This document shows, piece by piece, positions 44,174-54,880 of a DNA stretch of 64,000 nt (position 1 is its first letter; each line of letters begins with the position of its first letter). The translations under genes were made by a program, and so were the position numbers. Below the pieces are notes generated by a model. The model saw nothing but the letters and a program-made list of their open reading frames with translations, ran no database searches and had not been told where the DNA came from. Source of the DNA: Zygnema cylindricum (Eukaryota; Streptophyta; Zygnematophyceae; Zygnematales; Zygnemataceae). The DNA lies in assembly GCA_037447655.1 (NCBI GenBank), contig JBBHKE010003127.1, positions 18,501 through 82,500 on the forward strand, in the 5' to 3' direction.

Positions 44174-45121
44174 TTATCTCTCTCTGTCCCTTTCTACCTG
44201 AATTCCCAAAATATACCTTGCTTCTCCCATATCCTTCATCTCAAATCTTCCTTTTAAATCATTTTTCAACTTATTTATTTTATCCATAGATTTACTTAAA
44301 ACAAGCAAATCATCGACATAAATTGCAATAAAAATAATTCCTTCCTCATCTTCAAACAAATATATAGAGTGATCTGAGCTGATATGAATATATCCCAAAC
44401 CTGTAAGAAACTCATCGACCTTCTTAATCCATTGCCGGGGCGCCTGTTTCAGCCCATACAAAGATTTGATCAATCGGCATACCTTGCTTTCCTCCCCTTG
44501 CTCCACAAATCCTTCGGGCTGTCGCATAAAAATTTCCTCTTCCAACTCTCCATGTAGGAAGGCCGTCTTGATGTCTATCTGATGCACTTCCATGTCTTCT
44601 GCTGCCGCCATACTGAGAAGTATCCGAACCGAAGGAAACCTGACGACCGGAGTAAAAGTCTCCTCGTAGTCAATTCCCTCTTTCTGGGTAAATCCCTTCG
44701 CCACTAACCGAGCCTTGTAGCGCTCAATGGTGTTATCCGGGTTGAGTTTCAGCTTAAATACCCACTTACACCCAATTGGCTTCCTGTCAGGAGGACAATC
44801 CACCAATTCCCATGTATCGGCCGCCATAATTGAGGCCATCTCCTCATTTATGGCTGTTTTCCACCGGTTTCTTTCAGGACAAGTCATTGCCTCATTATAA
44901 GTTTGAGGTTCATCGGGGTGAGACAGTTTGGTTACCTTATTGTTAACTTGTCTCTCTTGCAGTCTTTTGCTGCTTCTTCTTCCTCCCTCAAACTCGGTTG
45001 CCGGAATAGATGGTTCTCTTGGATTTTTCCGAACAGTTTCTACTTCTCCCCTATCCCTTGATTCCGGGTCGATTTCCACCACGTTTTCCGCTTCGGTTGG
45101 AGATAATACAAGGGGTTCCAC
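44174..45121 (-). pseudogene. Copia F: reverse transcriptase
   Basis: A clean 315-codon ORF. It has an acidic linker, then [75 protein letters not shown], and the catalytic IYVDDLLVLSKSMDKINK. It ends with KDMGEARYILGIQVERDRER. RT copies the element's RNA in cytoplasmic particles. It follows the integrase ORF in the same frame after one TAG near 45138. This is the most intact RT in the window. Confidence 0.93.
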
Positions 45122-45139
45122 ATTTGGGTCCTTCTCGAT

Positions 45140-46201
45140 CTAATCCGTACCTGCAAGATCATCATCTTCTTGAAATCCTGGATAGTTAGGAAGATCAAAG
45201 TCATCAGAATTTTCTGACTCAAATCTGATCTTGACTGTCCTTGTATGCTTAAAGGGATCAATAGATTTTCCTTCATCCATAACCACTAGATGCTTCACTA
45301 GAATAATATCCTCTCTTTTGAGATCATAGACTCTATATCCTTTTACATCTTCATCATATCCTAGTAGATATCCTGGTTTTCCTTTTGGGTCTAACTTCCA
45401 GTTTGACCGATCTGTGTCTAAACTGAACACTTGACTACCGAAAACCTTTAAGTGTGAAACATCTGGTTTTCGGCCTGTCCATCTCTCATAAGGTGTTTGG
45501 CCTTTTACTGCTGAAGTAAGAACTCTATTTTTGAGATAATTTGCACAGTTCATTGCTTCGGCCCAAAACTTCTTTCCTATCTTCTTATCGGACAGCATAC
45601 TCCTAGCACTATCACTCAGTGTTCTATTTAATCTTTCAGCTACACCATTCTGCTCAGGATTTTCAGGAACTGTCTTTTTGTGTTGCACTCCATCTTCTCT
45701 CAAAAAATCCTCAAACTGGTTAGAGGTATACTCGCCACCATTGTCCCTCCTTACTCTCTTGATTGAGGGTTCATGGAGTTTTTCACTCCATGATTTATAT
45801 TGTTTAAAACATTCCTGAGCCTCTGAGTTATTTTTCAAAAAATACACTCTGGAATACCAGGACCAATCATCGGTGATAGTCATCATAAATCTCTTCCCCC
45901 CGGGTGATGGCACTCTGGCCGGCCCCCAAATATCTGTGTGTACTAAATCTAGAATCTTTTCTCCCTTATAGGTGGCAGTTTTTGGGAAGGGCAACCTATG
46001 TGCTTTACCTTGAGCACATCCCCTACAATCACTTAGATTCTCACTTTCACCGAACTGAATCCCTTCCACTACTCCCATCTTTATCATCTCTCTTAACTTA
46101 TCTAGATTCACATGCCCAAGCCTCTTATGCCACAACATTATATCATGAAAACCAGCATAATAAAGTTTCTTCTTTTCATTGCTTAAAATCAGCCTAAACA
46201 T
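45140..46201 (-). pseudogene. Copia F: integrase
   Basis: A clean 353-codon ORF starting at an internal Met. The zinc region is HKRLGHVNLDKLREM with CRGCAQGK. The core has all three acidic residues: HTDIWGP, RRDNGGEYTS and NGVAERLNR. A C-terminal region (KVFGSQVFSLDTDRSNWKLD, YKVYD-like) leads into the linker. Integrase would insert the cDNA into the host genome. Stops at both ends (TGA near 46263, TAG near 45138) break the polyprotein. Confidence 0.93.
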
Positions 46202-46261
46202 CCCTTGGCTACCTTTTTCAACAGTGAAATAAACTTCCTCCTCAAAGCTAGCAGTAAAGAC

Positions 46262-46663
46262 TCATTTCCTAGTGCTAGTATCAAAACCCTTATCATCTAA
46301 AACAGACGTAGAGATGAGGTTTTTGTTCAGCTCCGGAATAAACAACACATCGGAGAATGTAACTATAGATGTCTTTCCTTCTACTAACACTTTTAGATCT
46401 ACCGATCCTACAAGAGTAGTAGTGACTATCCTCCCATCCCCGTACTCTATCTCTACGGTGGGAATCTTTCGTATCTTAGTGAACAGGTGTTTATCTTTAC
46501 ACATGTGCATGGATGCTCCTGAATCTACAATCCACCCTGCTTCACCTTTCAATCCACCGAAAGCACATTTCTGTTTTCGTGGAATTTCGACCTCGTTTTT
46601 CGTTTCCAAATCCTCATCCAATAGGAGATCATCGTCCTCGTCCTCGGATTCCGCCTCATGTAC
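46262..46663 (-). pseudogene. Copia F: aspartic protease
   Basis: The frame carries EIPRKQKCAFGGLKGEAGWI then VDSGASMHMCKDKHLF with intact DSGAS, and ends ISTSVLDDKGFDTSTRK at a TGA. Copia E has a TGA at the same codon, whereas A and I have glycine there. The upstream TAG near 46663 separates it from gag. Confidence 0.9.
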
Positions 46664-47683
46664 CTACGTCACAAGGGCCTTTTTCTTTCCTCTCGCAGGT
46701 CCACCAGTCTGCCCCTCCTTTAACCGCAGCTCAATTAACTTAGTGCATTCAGCCATATAGTGCCCGGGTTTCTTACAAAAATGGCACAGTCCCTTAGGAG
46801 TCCTTGGTCCGAACTCCTCGGTCTGATTTTTCTGCCCCTCCCCTCGATAATTTCCAACCTGTTTTCTGGAATCATTGTTTCGCCAATCGGTCCCGGCTGC
46901 TAAAGCTTGCCCACTCTTTCCTCCCCTTCGGATCTCAATTGTATTCTCGCGAACGAGAATCATCCCTACCACTGAATTCCAAATCCACCTTGAGTCTGCC
47001 AAGTCCTGCACACGGTTGACTATGTTCTCCAACTCCCCGGGTAACTTCATCAGTAAACAGTTAACCTTTTCCTTTTCACTAAATACTTTTCCAGCACTTT
47101 CTAATTCCATGAAAAGAGTAGCAAGCTCATTGCAAAAATCCAACATCTTCCCCCCTTTGTACACATACTCCTTAATTTTCTGATCAACCAACTGTTGTTG
47201 CTGAATCGTACCACTTCGATACATCTCTATGAGAGCCATCCAAAGATCGGATGCCCTCTCTACTTGAAAATGGGGAGATGCAAGCCCTTGAGTAAGATGG
47301 TGGAGGATGAAGTGCTTAGCCGCCATATTGTTGTAGTCCCACGTATCGATATCATTCTCCTCGTTCCTCGGAATAGGTGACATGAATGCCGAACCGGCTG
47401 CTATTGGTGTGACCGTCTCCTTCTCCTAACCTTTGTCCACCACCTCTTCTTCCTTTGTCTCCTCCGTTGAAGATGAATCTGCATCTCTAGTGAATTTTCC
47501 TCCTGTAAACACTGGAGGTATCCCAAGATTGGATGGACGCCTCACCCGTCCACTCACTATTCCCCAAAACCGTTTCTCACATAGAGCTCCTGTCATCATA
47601 CTTTCCCAGGATTTGAAGCCTGCTCCATTGAATATGGGCACCCTAGATGGTGGGCCCATAACCTGTAACTTTGAGACCTCCAT
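46664..47683 (-). pseudogene. Copia F: gag
   Basis: It opens at an ATG in the 5' LTR (complement of 47681-47683) as MEVSKLQ, reads through the primer-binding site as VMGPP, then SRVPIFNGAGFKSWESMM. A TAG near 47424 interrupts it, and the same frame type resumes (47383-46664, 239 codons) with NMAAKHFILHHLTQGLASPH, YKGGKMLDFCNELATLFMEL, VVGMILVRENTIEIRRGG and the knuckle CHFCKKPGHYMAEC. This is the clearest example of a gag start inside the LTR. Confidence 0.9.
47649..47663 (-). other. Primer-binding site of Copia F (inside gag)
   Basis: The complement GGTTATGGGCCCACC directly follows the LTR CA and is identical to that of Copia B. It is a 15-nt match to the anticodon stem-loop of initiator tRNA-Met. 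Confidence 0.87.
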
Positions 47684-48693
47684 AGGACCTCAGAGTAGGC
47701 AGCTCACACGAAGCTTCTAGGATAACCCTGACCCCTTTGTGTTTCAGCAAGAATAACAGCCACCCTGGCAAACAAAAACTTAGACCACTTTCACCCCTGT
47801 AAAGGCAATACTCCCTTAAGTCTATAGCAAAAAGAATCTCTGAATTTGCTCCCCTGAGCAGTAAGTTATGAAGGGTCAAAGTTGACCTTTTGTATAGAAG
47901 CTCTCTGGGAGAGAGGGTCCAATCTATCAAATTTTTCTAAGTCCTATCTCTCTCTAAACTCTATCTACTGAAGTACGGCACCAATCATAATAGTGTATCG
48001 TACATAAGGTACAAGTGCCGATGTAATTTATGTACGGATATTGTACAACATGGCCAACAAGTCGACACATGCCATTTTTGGATTCGTTCTTGGAATCCCA
48101 AGAGATGTCGCAATCCAATGTGATTTTGCCACGTGGCAATTGACGTGACGTCAACCGCAAACCGCCGAAAACCTATTCCACGATCTCGGCATGCTTTGTG
48201 GCCGTTCGATTAAGCCGGATTACAATCGTGACCGTCATAAATACTTCCGCAGTATTTGTTTCGCTTTCTAAACAAAATGCGCAGTATTCGTTTCGGATGT
48301 TTCGTACGCCGTACTTTACAAAGTGTGTCTATGTTTAAAGATCCGTTAAATGAAATAGACTACGTGTTAACATTTAAATACCTATCAAACTATATATCTT
48401 CAAGCATGATGGCAGACTAAATGGCTAAGGCTACAGGCTAAGTTGACGGGCGGTAGGTACCAGGTTCAAACCCTAGGTCCGTCAATTTACATTTTAGTAA
48501 ATTTACCAAAATCTACAACCCGTAACTCTATCTCTAATCAGCATAGGCAGCCATGGCTCTAGCTCCCTCTTCAACCTTCAGTGACTACGACAAGTGTCGG
48601 AGCTGAAGAGAGAAGTTAGAGGCAGACAGCCTCGGCTTCATTTCTGCATTTTGCAAAACCTAGAAAATACTAAAATAACCTTTTATTTCTACA
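47664..48693 (-). mobile_element. 5' LTR of Copia F
   Basis: A 1,030-bp LTR, TGTAGAAATA...AAGTTACA on the minus strand. Hairpins: GGTCAACTTTGACC (complement of 47874-47887) and TGCTCAGGGGAGCA (complement of 47847-47860). A GTAC block lies at 47995-48055 and a tRNA-like module on the plus strand at 48408-48483. The gag ATG is 20 nt from its end. Confidence 0.9.
48408..48483 (+). other. tRNA-like module in LTR F (best box B)
   Basis: A 76-nt tRNA-like, antisense to the LTR. Acceptor-like ends are GATGGCA/GTCCGTC (five of seven pairs including a G-T). TGGCTAAGG forms part of a box A/D arm. GGTTCAAACCC is an exact match to the box B consensus GGTTCRANYCC. The anticodon arm is degenerate. Confidence 0.65.
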
Positions 48694-48826
48694 ATAATAT
48701 ATGAAGGACGTCCATGAGGCGATCGTCAAATGCACAAAGGGACGACACAAAAGTAGGAGTGGGAGGGGAAGAACGAGTTAAGTAGGAGGGGCGATGGGGG
48801 AAACATCGAGTCAAGAGTGCAAAGGC
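48694..48826 (-). pseudogene. LINE remnant, 3' part left of solo LTR G
   Basis: The minus strand encodes RCFPHRPSYLTRSSPPTPTF and FDDRLMDVLHIL in the frame that continues from the RT-C-terminal region at 50175 once solo LTR G is ignored. The rest of the LINE is cut off by Copia F's LTR at 48693. Confidence 0.75.
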
Positions 48827-50174
48827 TGTTGATATTTGTGTATTTTCTAGGTCTGTATTAGGATAAAAAAAGAGTTGAGGCGGTCTGCCTCTAACTCCCC
48901 TTCCCAAGCCCCCACACTTGTTGTAGTCACTGAAGACTGGAAAGGGAGCTAGAGCCATGGCTACCTAAACTCTTTAGAGAAGACAGGGGGTGGATTTGGC
49001 AGATTTACCAAAATATACATGACGGACCGAGGAATTGATCTTGGAACCTGCCGTCTGTCAAACCTCTGTAGCCGTCAGCTTTAACCGTTAAGTCTACAAC
49101 TAGTGTTAGGATATATTAGGTTTGTTAAATATCTAAATAGTTACACGTAGATTAATTCGTTTAACGGGAAATAGATACTTAGTACTTAGATACAGTTTAA
49201 CTTAGTACGGAGTAGCGTACGGTGACGGAATGGATACCGTGCATTTGTTTCGCTATCGAAACAAATATCGCGCACCAATTTTTCGACGGCTAAAATTGAA
49301 TGCCGTTTTAAATCGGACGGTCGCGATAAATGCCGAGATCGCGGAACACGTTTTTTGGCGTTTGCGGACGTTGCCACTCTGAATGACACGTGGCGACATT
49401 ATACAGGTTGCGGAATCTCCGGAAAGGAACATAACAAATCCTGATGTGACAAATATCACATTATAACATTATCGTACAATGTCCGTACATAAAGTACTCC
49501 GGCACCTGTACTTTCTGTACGATACCGTTTTTTTGACGTGGCATAACCTGGCACCACGTGGAGGGATAAGATTTGGAAGCAAGAATTCCGGCGATTATAA
49601 GAGTGAATCCTGATGGGACATGTGTTGACTTTTTAGCCATGTTGTACGATGGCCATACAAAAGGTATACCGGCACCCGTACCTTTATGTACTATACAGTA
49701 ATTTGATTAGTCTGTACCTCAGAACTAGAGGGTTTAGAGAGGGGTTTAGGACTTAGAATATTTCTGGTAGGTAGCTGCCTCTCCCAGAGAGCACCTTCTA
49801 CAAATGGCAAACTTTGGCCAACCATAACTATCAACTCAGTTGACCAAATTCAGTGATTCTTGTTGCTGCGGACTCACGGGAGTCTACGCTACACAGGAGT
49901 TTAGTCGGTCAGAATCTTTTCTTGCATGGGTGGCTGCATTTCTTAGGGAAAGTCAAAGTGGGTGAATGTGTCCAAATCTCATATTCTAACTTTGCATTCT
50001 GTGGTGGAACTGAGCACACAGAAAGTGTTATTTCACAAGGGTGAAGCAATATTGGGGTTATGATTGTCAAGGGGTCAATCATTTGGGTTTATATCAAGTT
50101 GGAGTCGGCACTATCTAGATTAGCTTCCTTTGGACCTGCGAATTCTGTGTGGCAACGGAGCCCATAGAATTTCA
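48827..50174 (+). mobile_element. Solo LTR G with duplicated promoter module
   Basis: A 1,348-bp TG...CA LTR flanked by AAGGC on both sides (48822-48826 and 50175-50179). It interrupts a LINE ORF and has no internal region, so it is a solo LTR. It is ~300 bp longer than its relatives because the GTAC-rich upstream module occurs twice (about 49345-49525 and 49529-49690). Its end resembles LTR X. Hairpins include TGGC/GCCA (49805-49820) and GACTC/GAGTC (49871-49884). Confidence 0.9.
49021..49098 (-). other. Antisense tRNA-like module in LTR G
   Basis: The complement has AAGATCAATTCC (weak box B) and CTTAACGGTTAAAG as a D-arm-like element, with a GGTCCGTC acceptor-like end as in LTRs B and F. 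Confidence 0.5.
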
Positions 50175-51935
50175 AAGGCCACTTGAGGATCAGAAAGGTG
50201 AGGAAGGTCATCCACATGGGACAAATCTGTCTGAAGAGCGGATTCAAGAAATTGCTTAATGTATAAATCAAAACCGAGCTGGCAACCTAACACACGAATT
50301 CCTTCGGATGGAGGAGGAGTCTGAAAAACCACAAGGGGGAGTGAAAGATGGAGGAAAAGCACTGGGAGACCAAACAGCACACTTATTGGGTTGGACAGAA
50401 AGATTGAGTCCGGCCAAACGATCTTTGAAAAAGGTATAGGCCGGTAAAACTTGGTCCGAAGTACCAATATCGTGTGTGTCGTCCGCAACTGAAGGGAAGA
50501 GGCAAGATGGAAAAGCGGCCGCGGAAGCTCGGAGGGCTCGATAATGAGCAAGGGCAAACAAAGGGCCCCCAAGAGGATCGCCCTGACGAGTGCCCGTCGT
50601 GGAAGAAAGGGGGACCAAATCACCATCAGTGGAAAAGGAGAGGCTGTTGCTCAAAGCATAAAAGGCCCTCACAAAGGGAAATATCTGGACAATTGGAGAA
50701 GGTGCAACCATAAGCTCTGAAAAAATGGCATTACGATCCACTGTATTGAAAGCATTAGAAACATCAACTTGAAGGACTAAATATTCCGGAGGGGCATCAA
50801 ACAACGCTCGAATCCCGTGAACCACAGCTTCGCAACCTCCCCGGGTTGCCACTCCAAACTGAAGAGGAGAGAAATAATCATGGAAAGCGGGCTGGAGCTG
50901 GATGCAGATGGAACGGGCCACCAATCGGTACAACACCTCGCCCACGGCAATAGGACAAATCCCCCCATTGGGTTTGGTGACAGCTACAAGGCGGGAGGCC
51001 GTGAGGAGATCACAAATGCGAGAGGAGACAGTGCCACTGGCAATAAGAGAACAAACTCGAAAAAACATATCAAAACCCCAGGCACCTGATTTCGGAGGCA
51101 AAATGTCGCGAAATAACTCATAAACTATGCCCGATGGACCCCCGGCTGAAAGATGTGGAGAAGTCGTAAGGGCTTTAATAAAAGCGTCTCGATCTAAGAT
51201 ATAACACTCTGATGGCTCAAAGGTGTGAATAGAGGGGGATTGAGGGGTCGGAGCTGGCGGATGGAGAGCTCGGAGAATCTCGATAGTCTCAAAAGACCGA
51301 GGAGCAGGATTAAACGGCTGGAGGGCACGAACCACTCGAGAGAGCTCACTTACTCCACCCAAATGAACCGCGCGACGATAAGAGGATGGTACATCTGAAG
51401 TCCTAGATCTTCCACGTGGTGTGAAACAAGCACTTGCAACTCGATCTTCGTGCTCGGCGTGAAGGGCCTTCCAATCACCTCTAAGGAATCGTCGGCATCG
51501 AGCCATAGTTTCTCTGGCCCCGCTACCACCTCCACGGCGTGGAAGACTACAACCCAAAGAGAAAACATGAAAAGGAGGTGCCAAGGTCGAACATCCGTGG
51601 GATCGGAACAAATATAGGTCAAAGGCAGGTGGAGGGCTTCTTGTACTATAATCCGCACAGCCATGGGGATCCGCGTGTATAATCGTTGACGAAGGGATCC
51701 CAAATCATACGCTCCAAGCAAGTCTAATTCGCGTACAAATGCCCAATCCTCGCTTGTAGGCCCGGACGGGAGAGCAGTGGAAGGAAAGGTACTAGAGGAT
51801 GGGCCGCCTTGGGCCAAGAATCATCGACAACTCTTTGTATGCCGGGCAATACCGGCACCCGACGGGAAATGGTTATGGCACCCAGTAAATTCTATCCGTG
51901 TTGAGGATTGTTTGCGGGGATTAGGTGGAGGAGGT
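50175..51935 (-). pseudogene. LINE-type reverse transcriptase (non-LTR element)
   Basis: The main ORF 51611-50268 (447 codons) has the RT motifs of a non-LTR element in order: CPIAVGEVLYRLVARSICIQ, FGVATRGGCEAVVHGIRALF, LQVDVSNAFNTVDRNA, TGTRQGDPLGGPLFAL and the catalytic VADDTHDIGT, then a thumb-like LAGLNLSVQPNKCAVWS. An upstream frame (51817-51350) supplies the N-terminal part. A C/H-rich motif (CHNHFPSGAGIARHTKSC) near 51825-51890 resembles the N-terminal zinc finger of R2-like LINEs. The C-terminal part (GIRVLGCQLGFDLYIKQFLE) is in another frame near 50120-50300. At least two frameshifts make it a pseudogene, and the solo LTR splits its 3' part. Confidence 0.85.
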
Positions 51936-51998
51936 GAGAGGGAGAGAGGGGGCGAGGATGCTTAGCCGGACATAGTTATGGAATGAGAGGGCGATGCA

Positions 51999-52044
<46 letters not shown>

Positions 52045-52484
52045 TGTGTGTTTAAGTATCGGTTTTTGGGTGTGTAAGTGGTATAAGGGGTGGGGAGGGG
52101 GGGGGGGGAGAAACGTCGGAATAATTAGTTTTTCTTCCCAAAGAGAAGGGGAGGGAAGGTGGGGGAAGAGAGAGGGGGAGAGGGGGGGAAGGGGGGTTCA
52201 AGTATCGGTGTTTAGGTGCGTAAGGGGTATAAGGGGGGAAGGGGGGGGGGGGGGGGGGGGGTGGGGGAGGGGTGGGATGTCAAAACAATTGATTTTTTTT
52301 TATTTTTTTTTCAGTGTTTGTGTGTGTGTGCGTGTGTGTATGTATGTGTATGATAAAACCGCTATACAGGTGGATGGGGAGTTTGGCGATTCATGGGAAG
52401 GGGGGAAGTGGCCAGTAATGACATAGGGGGGTCGCACCTATGGTTTCGCCGATGTTCGTGCGGGTGGTAGCCGCCGCAGGCCGG
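51936..52484. repeat. Low-complexity GT, G-run and GGGA region
   Basis: It contains a (GT)n tract near 51998-52050, G runs including ~20 G near 52242-52261, purine-rich GGGGAGAGAGG-type sequence and a second GT-rich stretch near 52318-52350. ORFs here are repeat artefacts. No gene seen. Confidence 0.9.
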
Positions 52485-53321
52485 ATCCGCACAGGTATAT
52501 AGTAGCGCGAAGTAGGAAATGTCGCGTAGTGAGGAGGAAGACGACAGGATTAGATCCGCAGGTACATAGTAGCGCGAAGTAGGAAATGTCGCGTAGTGAG
52601 GAGGAAGACGACAGGATTAGATCCGCAGGTACATAGTAGCGCGAAGTAGGAAATGTCGCGTAATGAGGAGGAAGACGACAGGATTAGATCCGCAAGTACA
52701 TAGTAGCGCGAAGTAGGAAATGTCGCGTAGTGAGGAGGAAGACGACAGGATTAGATCCGCCGGTACATAGTAGCGCAAAGTAGGAAATGTCGCGTAGTGA
52801 GGAGGAAGACGACAGGATTAGATCCGCATGTACATAGTAGCGCCAAGTAGGAAATGTCGACAGGATTACATCCGCAAGTACATAGTAGCGCGAAGTAGGA
52901 AATGTCGCGTAGCGAGGAGGAAGACGACAGGATTAGATCCGCAGGTACATAGTAGCGCGAAGTAGGAAATGTCGCGTAGTGAGGAGGAAGACGACAGGAT
53001 TAGATCCGCAGGTACATAGTAGCGCGAAGTAGGAAATGTCGCGTAGTGAGGAGGAAGACGACAGGATTAGATCCGCAAGTACATAGTAGCGCGAAGTAGG
53101 AAATGTCGCGTAATGAGGAGGAAGACGACAGGATTAGATCCGCAAGTACATAGTAGCGCGAAGTAGGAAATGTCGCGTAGTGAGGAGGAAGACGACAGGA
53201 TTAGATCCGCAAGTACATAGTAGCGCGAAGTAGGAAATGTCGCGTAGTGAGGAGGAAGACGACAGGATTAGATCCGCAGGTACATAGTAGCGCGAAGTAG
53301 GAAATGTCGCGTAGTGAGGAA
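52485..53321 (+). repeat. 67-bp minisatellite, ~13 copies
   Basis: The core AGTAGCGCGAAGTAGGAAAT recurs at 52502, 52569, 52636, 52703 and so on to 53286, exactly every 67 bp. One interval (52837 to 52884) is 47 bp because 20 bp are missing from one unit. Copies are nearly identical, which implies recent expansion or homogenisation. No spacer diversity and no coding frame. Confidence 0.97.
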
Positions 53322-53679
53322 TGCATATAATAGTACTATATAACATACTGTATAATATTATTAACTCTATATAGCGTGGCATGCCACGTATAATGAAACT
53401 GTTCCGTATGTGTTTAACTGAAATTTATTACGAACAGCGCAGCACATAAACGTCATCAAATTTAAAACAATACTTTGAATAGTACCAAAACCATAAAATT
53501 ACATTTCATTGTAAGTTTTTAAAACAAACTTTTTCGAAAAACAGTCAGACAAAAAAATATAAACAGTCAAAAAGACATTGTGGACGGGTGTGGGAGCGTT
53601 GAACCCAAGTAAAACCCCCTTAAATTATAAACAATCAAGGGAAAATTGCGATTTTTTATCGTAATCGAAGGGATGGGGG
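53322..53679. other. Unassigned AT-rich spacer
   Basis: Sequence from the end of the minisatellite to the CGATA-rich block. I see no gene or repeat beyond short A runs. Confidence 0.5.
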
Positions 53680-53915
53680 TCCGCGGCGCGTCAGGAGAAT
53701 AACCCGTACAGTTGAGTGTACGGGCCGTACATTTCTCTGTACGGTCCGTACAGTTATCGCCGATAAATATCGATATCGGTGTTATCGCCGAAAATTAACC
53801 GATAATAGCAATTAATTATCGGCGATAACAGCGATAACGATATATCGTACCAATATATCGATTATCAGCAACCCGAAAAAAGGCACATATCGGCTATCGG
53901 CAAATCCTTACCGAC
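53680..53915. repeat. Palindrome-rich CGATA/GTAC block
   Basis: Nested inverted repeats. GTACGGGCCGTAC and GTACGGTCCGTAC lie near 53718-53750. A dense cluster of CGATA/TATCG units (for example TTATCGGCGATAACAGCGAT) follows to 53910. It resembles terminal or subterminal repeats of a DNA transposon, but no transposase or TSD is visible. Confidence 0.55.
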
Positions 53916-54880
53916 ACACGACACTACAAATTGCACTGCCTTTTCGACATCCTCCCAAAAATCCAACGTTTACCCTCGTTCTCCTCTTTCTCCTACTCTT
54001 TTTTCTCCTCTTTTTTACACTCCACGTACCTCTCTTTCTCCCTTTTGTTCTTTTTCTCTCCTTTTGGGTTTGTAGATACATTTGTGATCAGACCTCTCTC
54101 GTACATCGCCCTTCCCGTTCAAGTGTGCCATTTTCTCCTACACATTGCTTCTAACAAAACATTTGAAATCATTGTGGCTAAGGATTTTCCCAAATTGACA
54201 ATTCAACCCCCTAATCCATCATAATAAAGAACATTTTGGATGGATGGGATCCAATTCTGAATGATGGATCTTCCCAATGATATCAACCCCGAGGAAATTT
54301 CTCCAAATTGCTTGCCAAAGAGCATTTCCATCTTACTGGACTTCCGGATGTACAAATGATGGAACGGTTATGTGTCATCAAATATAGACAATTGATAGAA
54401 AATAAGCTTTAGTATATTTGATTGTACTCTATCTTGTAAAGAGGTGAACCTAGAAAAAGACAAACGTCATCAGTGTTGCACGCATCAAATGCTCCGAAAA
54501 GTATTCATACTATCTCAAAAAGTGGGTTTTTTTCTACTTTTCTGAACTTTTATGCTAATACTTTGACTCTCTACTTTATTTGACGCTCTAATTTCTCAGC
54601 ACATGGTATATGATTGCTTCAAGGGCTTAGGTGATTTTTTAAAGATTAGTCTTTTAATTTCTAAGTTTGTAATTTGGCCCTCTCTTAATTTTTACTATGT
54701 CATTCACTTTTTAACTTGTTCTTAGATGCAATGTTTTTTTTTTCGCTCGCTGAGATCAAAAAATGAAATTATAGCATGTGATAATTGGACTTAACATCCA
54801 CTGATATTTTTCCTATTGGTATAAAAGCAAAACCATAAACTGGAATTTCACATTCTTGCGAAATATTTACCTATCAATTT
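53916..54880. other. Unassigned sequence, pyrimidine-rich at left
   Basis: A C/T-rich start (TCTCCTCTTTCTCCTACTCT near 53980) followed by AT-rich sequence. Short ORFs show no recognisable domain. No gene called. Confidence 0.5.

Larger units (their letters stand above)
43603..48693 (-). mobile_element. Copia F: best-preserved copy, 3' end missing
   Basis: A minus-strand Ty1/Copia with a complete 5' LTR (47664-48693, 1,030 bp), primer-binding site, gag, protease, integrase, RT and most of RNase H. The 3' end of RNase H, polypurine tract and 3' LTR are missing, replaced by Copia E's LTR at about 43603. All catalytic motifs I can check are intact, with only a few stops and frameshifts. It inserted into the LINE remnant at 48694. 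Confidence 0.9.

Noticed and set aside
50474-51123. Plus-strand ORFs opposite the LINE RT
   Set aside because: Shadows of the minus-strand RT frame, which has clear motifs.
52485-53321. CRISPR-like array
   Set aside because: The whole 67-bp unit is repeated with no variable spacers, in eukaryotic DNA; it is a minisatellite.
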